A DNA stretch of 40,535 bases, taken from contig JANQLB010000021.1 of assembly GCA_028280805.1 (NCBI GenBank), positions 1 to 40,535 on the forward strand. Direction: 5' to 3'. Of the stretch, positions 7,388-14,544 are shown in pieces (the first letter of the stretch is position 1; the number at the start of each line of letters is the position of its first letter). A program made the position numbers and the translations under genes. Below the pieces are notes generated by a model, which saw nothing but the letters and a program-made list of their open reading frames with translations, was not told the DNA's origin and did not search any database. Origin of the DNA: Tissierellales bacterium (GTDB taxonomy: Bacteria; Bacillota; Clostridia; Tissierellales; VENL01).

Positions 7388-8425
7388 ATGAGATTAGATA
7401 AAGATTTAATTAAGCAGATAGTTGAAAGTCAAAAAGAATTTTCTGGAGTGATTTCTGCTAAACAGGACGATAAGGTTATTTTTGAGAATAGTTATGGTTA
7501 TGCCAATAGAAGTCATAGGGTAGAGAATAAAATAAATACTAGATTTGGAATAGCATCAGGTTGTAAGCTGCTAACTGCAATTGCCGTAGGTCAATTGGTT
7601 GAGAGGGGTAAGATAACCTTTAAGACATATCTAAAGGACTGCTTAGATATTACTTTTAAACATTTTGATTCTGATATAACAGTTGAACATCTGCTAAATC
7701 ATAGCTCTGGGATACCTGATTATTTCGATGAAGGAGTTATGGATGATTACTCTGAATTATGGCAGGAAAGACCTATGTATAATATAAGAAGTCTAAAAGA
7801 TTTTTTACCCTTATTTCAGGATAGAAATATGGAATTTAAGTCAGGTGAAAAGTTCAAATATAATAATTCTGGTTTTATTGTTCTTGGATTAATTATTGAA
7901 CAGCAATCAAGCATGACTTTTGTAGAATATGTAACTAAAAACATTCTGGAAGCTTGTGATATGAAAGATTCAGGATATTTTTACTTCAATAAACTGCCTG
8001 AAAATACTGCTCTAGGATATGTTAAAGAGGATTGTGGAGAATGGAGATCTAATATTTATGATCTACCTATTATAGGTGGACCAGATGGAGGACTCTTTAC
8101 AACTGTAGGAGATTTTTCAAAGCTATGGAGTAGTATCTTGAATTATAATATATTAAGTAAAGGTACAGTTAACACAATGTTTAAGCCTCAAAATCAGGTG
8201 AATAATACACTGTATTATGGATATGGTGTGTGGATAATAAAGGAGAATGAAGAGATATTTAAATATTTCGTTATGGGTTTTGACCCAGGAATTAGAATGT
8301 TCTCCTCATATTATCCTAAGGATAATATAGAAGTTACCATAATCGGTAATACAGAGTTTGGAGCTGGAGATATTTCCAAGGCAATTCAAAGTTATATAAA
8401 GGAGAATGATAATGAAAATAATTGA
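7388..8425 (+). CDS. Serine beta-lactamase-like hydrolase (class C / S12 fold)
   Basis: A 345-residue protein of the beta-lactamase/D-alanyl-D-alanine peptidase superfamily. The SxxK motif is S57-G-C-K60 (GIASGCKLL), the YxN motif is Y158-N-N160, and MGFDPGIR occupies the place of the third conserved motif. The segment VEHLLNHSSGIPDYF is typical of family members. There is no signal peptide and no C-terminal membrane segment, so it is predicted cytoplasmic, which fits an esterase or peptidase acting on small molecules better than a wall enzyme. Start ATG 7388 is chosen because gtgagg lies nine bases upstream; GTG 7373 is an in-frame alternative. It overlaps the next gene by 14 bp, indicating translational coupling. 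Confidence 0.85.
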   Translation: MRLDKDLIKQIVESQKEFSGVISAKQDDKVIFENSYGYANRSHRVENKINTRFGIASGCKLLTAIAVGQLVERGKITFKTYLKDCLDITFKHFDSDITVEHLLNHSSGIPDYFDEGVMDDYSELWQERPMYNIRSLKDFLPLFQDRNMEFKSGEKFKYNNSGFIVLGLIIEQQSSMTFVEYVTKNILEACDMKDSGYFYFNKLPENTALGYVKEDCGEWRSNIYDLPIIGGPDGGLFTTVGDFSKLWSSILNYNILSKGTVNTMFKPQNQVNNTLYYGYGVWIIKENEEIFKYFVMGFDPGIRMFSSYYPKDNIEVTIIGNTEFGAGDISKAIQSYIKENDNENN

Positions 8426-9272
8426 TGCACATCTTCATTTTTCAAATCTACAAAAATTTAAGGATACTGCGAATAATTTATCTAATATAGATTATTCCTC
8501 TAAGGGTCTAACTAAAGAATTTAACGATTCAAATGTAGTATTGGGAATAGGAATGGGATTAACAGAGATGAAAAAAGGAGCTTTTCCTGATGCCGAATCT
8601 AAAAATCCTATGGATTTAGATTTAGAAAAAGAACTTCCAAAGTTTTTGGTATATTGCTTAGGTATTAATCCGGAAAGGCTAAAAAAGAATCAATTAGCCG
8701 ATATAGATGAGGAAGCAAAAAAAGACAGAGTAGTTGGGTTGAAAATATATGCAGGATATTATCCCTACTATGTATATGATGAAATATATACTCCTGTATA
8801 TGAGATAGCTAAAAAGTATAATCTTCCTATAGTAATACATAGTGGAGATACCTATTCTGATAGAGGACTTTTAAAATATTCTCATCCTCTGGCTGTAGAT
8901 GAACTGGCAGTTAAGCATAGGGAAATTAACTTTATAATAGCTCACTTTGGAGATCCTTGGATAATGGAAACAGCAGAGATTATTTCTAAGAATCCAAATG
9001 TATATGCAGATTTATCCGGGTTGATTGTGGGCGATGAAAAACAGGTAGATAGATTTAAAAATCAAAGACTTTTTGTTGATCATTTTAAACGCGGATTTGT
9101 TTATGCTGATAATTATTTTAAGCTTTTATTTGGAACAGACTGGCCTTTAGTTCAGATAAAGCCTTATATTGATTTTATTAAGCATCTTATACCTGATGAA
9201 TTTCATGAATATGTATTTTACAGAAATGCTCTAAAGGTGTTTCCTAAGATAAAAAGATATATACAATACTAG
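8412..9272 (+). CDS. Amidohydrolase-2-type metal-dependent hydrolase
   Basis: A 286-residue TIM-barrel amidohydrolase (PF04909-like). The metal-binding HxH motif is near the N-terminus (IIDAHLHF). Further barrel-strand ligands are visible at PIVIHSGD, IIAHFGDPW and LLFGTDWP. The lysine in GLKIYAGYYPYY is at the position used as a metal ligand or structural lysine in relatives. The family hydrolyses or decarboxylates small cyclic and amide compounds; the substrate is unknown. ATG 8412 has AAAGGAG seven bases upstream, so it is preferred over ATG 8406. The start overlaps the stop of the beta-lactamase-like gene, so the two enzymes are probably made together and may act in one pathway. Confidence 0.85.
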   Translation: MKIIDAHLHFSNLQKFKDTANNLSNIDYSSKGLTKEFNDSNVVLGIGMGLTEMKKGAFPDAESKNPMDLDLEKELPKFLVYCLGINPERLKKNQLADIDEEAKKDRVVGLKIYAGYYPYYVYDEIYTPVYEIAKKYNLPIVIHSGDTYSDRGLLKYSHPLAVDELAVKHREINFIIAHFGDPWIMETAEIISKNPNVYADLSGLIVGDEKQVDRFKNQRLFVDHFKRGFVYADNYFKLLFGTDWPLVQIKPYIDFIKHLIPDEFHEYVFYRNALKVFPKIKRYIQY

Positions 9273-9295
9273 CTATAAGCTAAGGAGTAATAATT

Positions 9296-10132
9296 ATGAT
9301 TTATGAATTGAAGAATAGAGATTTTAAAAAGATAGAACATTTATTAAGTGGAGATTTTATAAATTTAGGAATTAAAGCAGTTATACAGGAATTTAATCCA
9401 GGATGGGTTTTTGTTGATAATCCAGAAAAACCTCAAACTGCCGTGATTTGGTCAAAAGGAATTTGTGGCTTTTATTTTGTTGGTGACGATAAAAATGCAA
9501 ACTTTAATAACAGTATTAATTATTATATTGATAAAGAAATTTCTCCTCGAGCTAAGGATTTAGGATTAAATTCATTTGAGTTTAGTGGTACTACTTTAGA
9601 ATGGGAGAATACATTAGAAGGAATATTTCATAATAGAGATATATATAAATCTAAACAATTTGTCTATAAGTACAAAAATTTAAAAGAAAGAACTTTAGGT
9701 GAGATCCCACTTCATAGTGACTACTCTGTAAAAACAGTTAATCATGAGTTATTAAATAGTAATTTTGCAAATTTAGATTTTATTAGATCAGTTATTCTAG
9801 AATGGTGGGATTCTGAAGAAGATTTCTTAGAAAAAGGAATTGGATTTTGTATTTTACATGGGCAAGAGATTGTGAGCAGTTGTATATCAAGTTTTGTTAC
9901 AGAAAACTCAATGGAACCATTTATTGTCACTTTAGAGAATTACAGAAAAAAAGGTCTTGCAAAAAAAGCTGCCAGTGAGTTTCTAAAATATTGTAAAAAC
10001 AATGGTTATGAGCATGATTGGGATTGCATGGAGGAAAATTTTGGATCAAGAGCATTAGCTGAAAGTTTAGGATATGACAAAGTGTTTGAATATTCTCTCT
10101 ATAGGTTTGAATTAAACAAGAAAAATAGCTAA
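9296..10132 (+). CDS. GNAT_acetyltran (PF12746, ZmaR-like) acetyltransferase
   Basis: A 278-residue protein with the organisation of the PF12746 family, which includes the zwittermicin A resistance acetyltransferase ZmaR. The N-terminal half has NPGWVFVDNPEKPQTAVIW and GFYFVGDD segments. The C-terminal half is the GNAT catalytic portion, with IVTLENYRKKGLAKKAASEFL as motif A and AESLGYDKVFEY near the end. Family resemblance is good; that it acetylates a zwittermicin-like antibiotic is not shown, since most members are uncharacterised. It begins 23 bases after the amidohydrolase gene with aaggag, and the next acetyltransferase follows 14 bases later, so all are probably in one operon. Confidence 0.8.
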   Translation: MIYELKNRDFKKIEHLLSGDFINLGIKAVIQEFNPGWVFVDNPEKPQTAVIWSKGICGFYFVGDDKNANFNNSINYYIDKEISPRAKDLGLNSFEFSGTTLEWENTLEGIFHNRDIYKSKQFVYKYKNLKERTLGEIPLHSDYSVKTVNHELLNSNFANLDFIRSVILEWWDSEEDFLEKGIGFCILHGQEIVSSCISSFVTENSMEPFIVTLENYRKKGLAKKAASEFLKYCKNNGYEHDWDCMEENFGSRALAESLGYDKVFEYSLYRFELNKKNS

Positions 10133-10146
10133 AAGGAGTATGATTC

Positions 10147-10698
10147 ATGAATTTCATAATTAACAATGAAACGCCTTCAGATTATCTTCAAGTTAAAAAA
10201 GTTATTAAATCTGCTTTTAATATAGAAGCAGAGAATTCAGAATTTAATGAATGGATTTTGGTTGAGAAAATACGAAATAGTGAATATTATATCAATGAGT
10301 TATCACTTGTAGCTTTGATTGAGGGTAAGGTTGTTGGACATATTTTATTTACACCAATGAAAATAAATGATGAAAATAATTCTTATGATTCATTAGCTCT
10401 TGGTCCTGTATCTGTTCATAAAGACTTTCAAAATAAAGGAGCAGGAAAACAATTAATTAAATCAGGAATAGAAAAAGCTAAAGAATTAGGATATAAATCT
10501 ATAATTGTAATGGGTGATCCTCAATATTATACAAAATTTGGATTTGATTTAGCTTCAAAATTCCAAATAGGAACAACGAGTGACTATAATGATGAATATC
10601 TATTTGCCCTAGAACTTCTAAAAGGAGAATTATGTAGAGTAAGAGGAATAATTAAATATTGTCCATCTTTTTATGATGAACATGGAGAATTGATGTAG
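10147..10698 (+). CDS. YhbS-like GNAT N-acetyltransferase (COG3153)
   Basis: A 183-residue GNAT protein of the YhbS type. It shows the family pattern LVALIEGKVVGHILFTPM, the strand LALGPVSVHKDFQNKGAGKQL that carries motif A, and the diagnostic VMGDPQYYTKFGFDLAS segment. The natural substrate of the family is not settled. The ribosome binding site aaaggag is well spaced and the gene follows the ZmaR-like gene after 14 bases. A long palindrome (10734-10771) lies 36 bases downstream and probably ends this transcript. Confidence 0.88.
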   Translation: MNFIINNETPSDYLQVKKVIKSAFNIEAENSEFNEWILVEKIRNSEYYINELSLVALIEGKVVGHILFTPMKINDENNSYDSLALGPVSVHKDFQNKGAGKQLIKSGIEKAKELGYKSIIVMGDPQYYTKFGFDLASKFQIGTTSDYNDEYLFALELLKGELCRVRGIIKYCPSFYDEHGELM

Positions 10699-10733
10699 TA
10701 TCATACTTAAATTAAAAGACTATGCAGTTTAAA

Positions 10734-10771
10734 AAGTTCCTAGGATGTACTTAAGTACATTCTAGGAACTT
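10734..10771. terminator. 38-bp near-perfect palindrome, probable bidirectional terminator
   Basis: The two 19-base halves are reverse complements with a single G-T pairing, an unusually long stem with almost no loop, followed by an AT-rich run. It sits at the end of the acetyltransferase operon and just upstream of the promoter of the next gene. A short mobile palindrome is an alternative. Confidence 0.6.
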
Positions 10772-10827
10772 AATATTTTATAAGATATATCTAGATTATT
10801 GACAATTATATAAAACATTAAAAAAAG

Positions 10828-10856
10828 TTGCAAAAACAAAAACAATATGATATTAT
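10828..10856 (+). promoter_or_regulatory. Promoter of the DUF2087 regulator gene
   Basis: TTGCAA (10828-10833), 17-bp spacer, TATTAT (10851-10856). Short inverted elements (gttt...aaac, aaacataaatgttt) follow between 10857 and 10890 and could be an operator. Confidence 0.6.
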
Positions 10857-10910
10857 GTTTACAAATAAGCAAACAAAAACATAAATGTTTAAAAAGAGGA
10901 GATGTATTCT

Positions 10911-11705
10911 ATGGAGGATATTAATAAACTGTTTTGGAATTGTGATATTGATGAAATGAAAAGAGGTTATATCTGGGATGAAGATAAGGGAGTATATATA
11001 TGCTTGATTTGCGGAAAATCATACGAGGAAGGAGTTGTTTATTCACAAGAAGATAAACTGTATACTGCTCAAAGAGCATTGAGAAATCATATTTCAAAAG
11101 AACATGGATCAGTTTTTAAGTATCTAATGGACTTAAACAAAAGATATACTGGTATGACAGATATCCAGAGAGAAATGCTTGGGTATTTTTATAAGGGGCT
11201 AAGTGATAAGGAGATTGTTAAAATTCAAGGCAGTGGAAGCACATCTACTATTAGAAATCACCGATTTAAGCTTAAGGAAAGACAGAAGCAGTCAAAGGTT
11301 TTTTTGGCACTGATGGAGCTTCTGAATGAAAAAAATTCTGAAAAACCAAAGAGCGTAAGTAACTTGGAAACTAAAGAGAATAAGGATGAGTTTGTACCAG
11401 TACACAAGGGAGCAACCATGGTGGATGATAGATTTGCAATTACTAAAGAAGAAAAAGAAAAGGTATTAGAAAGATATTTTAAAGACGGCAAGTTAACAGC
11501 ATTACCTTCTAAAGAAAAGCGAAGAATAATGATTTTACAGCATATCATAGAAGATTTTGAACCAAATAGAAAATATACAGAAAAAGAGGTTAATGAAATC
11601 ATAAAAAGAAAAGTTTACGATTATGTAACTATAAGAAGATATTTCATTCAGTATGGATTTATGGATAGAGAGAAAGATTGTAGTGGTTATTGGTTGAAGT
11701 TATAG
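10911..11705 (+). CDS. DUF2087 transcriptional regulator with zinc-finger-like N-terminus
   Basis: A 264-residue predicted DNA-binding protein. Residues 31-65 contain a CLIC pair (C31, C34) and a later HISKEH (H60, H65), a C2H2-like zinc-binding pattern. Residues about 78-125 (MTDIQREMLGYFYKGLSDKEI then TSTIRNHRFKLKER) look like a LuxR-type helix-turn-helix. Residues about 195-262 match DUF2087 (PF09860), with the typical LTALPSKEKRRIMILQHI and KVYDYVTIRRYFIQYGFMDR segments. A charged linker joins the last two. ATG 10911 is nine bases from ggag and is preferred over ATG 10902, which is too close. It has its own promoter and may control neighbouring accessory genes, but no target is visible. 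Confidence 0.8.
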   Translation: MEDINKLFWNCDIDEMKRGYIWDEDKGVYICLICGKSYEEGVVYSQEDKLYTAQRALRNHISKEHGSVFKYLMDLNKRYTGMTDIQREMLGYFYKGLSDKEIVKIQGSGSTSTIRNHRFKLKERQKQSKVFLALMELLNEKNSEKPKSVSNLETKENKDEFVPVHKGATMVDDRFAITKEEKEKVLERYFKDGKLTALPSKEKRRIMILQHIIEDFEPNRKYTEKEVNEIIKRKVYDYVTIRRYFIQYGFMDREKDCSGYWLKL

Positions 11706-11814
11706 AAAATAAACATTTATAACGTAGAAGAAGTTAACATAAACCTATTTGTAGAGTAGTTAGGCTGTGATTTGTTAAGAAAACATATATGCGTGGGTTA
11801 AGGAGGATTATAGT

Positions 11815-12432
11815 ATGAATGTTTTAGAATATATAGAGGGTTTTCTAAGTATTGAAAATGAACAAATTAAAGAGTTAGCTCAAGAAAATAAAGAAAGAGA
11901 TGATATTCAGCCTTGTGTTGGACTTCATACAGGAAAACTATTAAGTTTATTAATAAGATTAATCGATGCAAAAAAGGTATTGGAATTTGGTACTTGTATA
12001 GGATATTCTGCCATATGGATTGGAGAGGCTCTTAGGAGTACAGGTGGGAAGCTAATATCAGTTGAATATGATAAAAATCTCTATAAAGAAGCGAAGATAA
12101 ATATTGAGAAAGCTGGTCTTGCTTCGGTTATAGAATTAATACACGGAGATGTTAGCTATGTGGTAAAAGAGCTAGAAGGTAACTTTGATGTTATTTTACA
12201 GGATTCAAGTAAGCCATTATATCCTGACATGTTAGATAAATGTATTGAATTAACTCGGAAAAATGGTTTAATAATTGCTGATGACACCTTATTTAAACCC
12301 ATGGGAATAGCAGAAAGATTTAGTGAACCCATGGACAGATATAATAAAATGGTGTTTTCTGATAAACGACTTTATAGTACTATATTACCCATTGGTGACG
12401 GAGCTACAGTTAGTGTGAAATTAACTGATTAA
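11815..12432 (+). CDS. SAM-dependent O-methyltransferase (COG4122 type)
   Basis: A 205-residue class I methyltransferase of the O-methyltransferase family 3 / YrrM group. The SAM-binding motif I is VLEFGTCIGYSAIWIGEAL, motif II is KLISVEYDKN, and FDVILQDSS followed by LIIADDTLF supplies the later strands and metal-site acidic residues. A start context TTAAGGAGGATTATAGT precedes the ATG. Family members methylate catechols, tRNA uridines or secondary-metabolite hydroxyls; the target here is unknown. It lies between a regulator and another acetyltransferase, which fits a block of small-molecule modifying enzymes. Confidence 0.85.
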   Translation: MNVLEYIEGFLSIENEQIKELAQENKERDDIQPCVGLHTGKLLSLLIRLIDAKKVLEFGTCIGYSAIWIGEALRSTGGKLISVEYDKNLYKEAKINIEKAGLASVIELIHGDVSYVVKELEGNFDVILQDSSKPLYPDMLDKCIELTRKNGLIIADDTLFKPMGIAERFSEPMDRYNKMVFSDKRLYSTILPIGDGATVSVKLTD

Positions 12433-12490
12433 TGTTTTTAAGAAATTAAAATATGATAAAGAATAATAATTATGAAATGGAGCAGAAATT

Positions 12491-13033
12491 ATGAAAAAAC
12501 AAGAAAAATTCGTATTAAATATAGATAACTATTCTATAGCTCAACTTGATGCTGATAATAACATTGAAGAATTACAGAGGTTATGTGAGGCATGTACTGA
12601 CTATTATGAGTTGTGTGAAGGATGTACTACTCCATCAAATGCTTCGGAAGAGCTGTTTACAGATGTTCCTCCAGGGAAGAAGCCTGAAGATAAAAGGATT
12701 TTAGGTATTTATGAATGTAAGGATGAGTCAAAAGAATTAATAGGAGTTATTGATATGCTTATTGACTTCCCCAAGGAAAATACTTGGTATATCGGACTCC
12801 TTATGATTAAGCCTAGCATAAGAAATAACAAATTAGGAGAGAGAGTTTTACATCAGTATAAGGAGTGGGCTTCGAGAAATGGAGTCAAGGAGTTAAATGT
12901 AGGTGTTTTAGAAGAAAATGAAAAGGCATTTAGATTTTGGAGCAGGATGGGATTTGAAGTAGTTAAAAAAATTGATAATTTTGAGATAGGTAATAAAGTG
13001 ACAACAGTTTTTTCAATGAGGTATGAGTGCTAG
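12491..13033 (+). CDS. GNAT-family N-acetyltransferase
   Basis: A 180-residue GNAT protein. It has a cysteine-rich N-terminal stretch (CEACTDYYELCEGCTTP) that may be incidental, the strand ELIGVIDMLIDFP, motif A at LLMIKPSIRNNKLGERVLHQY, and motif B at VLEENEKAFRFWSRMGFEVV. Motif A departs from the usual RGxG pattern (RNNKLGE) but the spacing is kept. The acceptor is unknown. The ribosome binding site (atggag) is moderate. It is the last acetyltransferase of the block and precedes an exporter gene by 163 bases. Confidence 0.82.
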   Translation: MKKQEKFVLNIDNYSIAQLDADNNIEELQRLCEACTDYYELCEGCTTPSNASEELFTDVPPGKKPEDKRILGIYECKDESKELIGVIDMLIDFPKENTWYIGLLMIKPSIRNNKLGERVLHQYKEWASRNGVKELNVGVLEENEKAFRFWSRMGFEVVKKIDNFEIGNKVTTVFSMRYEC

Positions 13034-13196
13034 TTACTTAGATGACGAAAACCTTAAAGTCAGTCAGGTGTAGCAAGAAGATTAATAATTCTAATTGGTT
13101 CAAATACAACTTAATAAAAATATGTAATACCTATTTCATATAAGAATAAATCAAAAAATTATATTAGACATTATATTATTGGCAGGAGGCTTTACT

Positions 13197-14462
13197 ATGA
13201 ATAAATTACAAGAAAGGAATTTTGGGCTTTATGCCATAGGTAGACTTGTTTCCTTGATAGGTAGTGGGATTCAAATGATTGCTATTCCATTATACATCTT
13301 AGATTTAACAGGGTCTGGAACAATAATGGGAGTGTTTACTTTCATAAGCTTGCTCCCAATTTTACTTATGGCACCTTTTGCAGGAGTTCTGGGAGATAGA
13401 TGGAATCGTAAAAAAATCATGGTCAACATGGATTTTGCAAGGGGAACACTTATATTATTTTTAGCTGCATTAGCTATCACTAATAATTTGAATATTTATA
13501 TTTTACTTGTATGTCAGGTGTTCATATCATTAATGGGTTCTGTGTTTGATTCTTCAACAAGTGGGATGTTTCCTGAGCTTGTAGGTGAAGATGATTTGAT
13601 TAGAGCAAATTCAATTATAGGTGGTATCAACAGCTCGTCAATGATTATTGGTCCAATTCTAGGAAGTATCATATATGGATTTGGAGGAATAAAGTATGTT
13701 TTCTTAATAAATGGTGTGTCATTCATGCTATCGACAATAAGTGAAATGTTTATTAATTATACTAGTACAACTGTTTCTAAAGAAAAAATATCAGTTAAGG
13801 TATTCTTTGAGGACTTTAAAGAAGGCTTTATGTTTATAAAAGCTTCCAAGAGTATTAAGGCATTTATTTTCTTTGCATGTGCAGCCAATTTTTTGTTAAG
13901 TCCTGCCTTCTCTGTTGTAATACCTTATGGGCTTAAAAAGTTTATAGGATTTAGCTCTGAGCATTATGGGATTATCTCTTCAGGATTCCCTATTGGTATT
14001 TTTCTAGGAAATATTTTAATAGGTGCAGTAATTGTCAAAAGCAGTAGCAAACTATTAATTAAACTTGGCTTTTTTGTTCAGACATTTATCAATTTTGCAT
14101 TTACATTAACATTATTCCCAGACAGTATTAGCTATTTTGGTGGACCTTCAATATTACTTTTAGTAATTATATTTGTTGAGTTTATTGTAATGGGAGTATT
14201 TAATGCCTTTGTAAATACTCCTTTAAGCACAAATTTTCAAAAAATCATTCCTAACAAAATGCGTTCGAGGGTTTTTTCAGTCCTTGGCATGCTTGCGCAA
14301 GCAGGAGTACCTTTTGGAGCAATAATATATGGTGTATTATTGGATTTAATTCCTGTGTATGCTTTATTTATGGCAATGTCAATAGTGTTTTTAATTGTAA
14401 GTCTAGTTTTCTTAGGAATAGCTCCAGATGAATCCTTTGAACCTAAAAAGGCAAATATATAA
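13197..14462 (+). CDS. MFS multidrug/macrolide-type efflux transporter
   Basis: A 421-residue integral membrane protein with about 12 hydrophobic segments. The first-loop motif is GVLGDRWNRKK (motif A of drug:proton antiporters), and NSIIGGINSSSMIIGPILGS fits the helix 5 region of the MefA-like/DHA group. Such proteins use the proton gradient to export drugs or metabolites; the substrate cannot be read from sequence. ATG 13197, seven bases after aggagg, is chosen over an upstream in-frame TTG at 13179. Coming right after five acetyltransferases and a methyltransferase, it fits a detoxification block. A bidirectional terminator follows. Confidence 0.88.
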   Translation: MNKLQERNFGLYAIGRLVSLIGSGIQMIAIPLYILDLTGSGTIMGVFTFISLLPILLMAPFAGVLGDRWNRKKIMVNMDFARGTLILFLAALAITNNLNIYILLVCQVFISLMGSVFDSSTSGMFPELVGEDDLIRANSIIGGINSSSMIIGPILGSIIYGFGGIKYVFLINGVSFMLSTISEMFINYTSTTVSKEKISVKVFFEDFKEGFMFIKASKSIKAFIFFACAANFLLSPAFSVVIPYGLKKFIGFSSEHYGIISSGFPIGIFLGNILIGAVIVKSSSKLLIKLGFFVQTFINFAFTLTLFPDSISYFGGPSILLLVIIFVEFIVMGVFNAFVNTPLSTNFQKIIPNKMRSRVFSVLGMLAQAGVPFGAIIYGVLLDLIPVYALFMAMSIVFLIVSLVFLGIAPDESFEPKKANI

Positions 14463-14480
14463 GTTTCTTAGAAAAGAAAG

Positions 14481-14521
14481 AGACTAAAGATTAAAATTAA
14501 TCTATAGTCCCTTATTTTTTT
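14481..14521. terminator. Bidirectional terminator between MFS gene and pepF
   Basis: gactaaagatta (14482-14493) pairs with taatctatagtc (14498-14509) with one mismatch, then TTATTTTTTT. It separates convergent genes. Confidence 0.75.
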
Positions 14522-14544
14522 AAGGTTTATATTTCAAAACAGTT

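Noticed and set aside
7388..8425. ClbP-like D-Asn prodrug peptidase serving the synthetase cluster
   Set aside because: It has the same S12/beta-lactamase fold, but no signal peptide and no C-terminal membrane helices, and lies 25 kb away coupled to an amidohydrolase.
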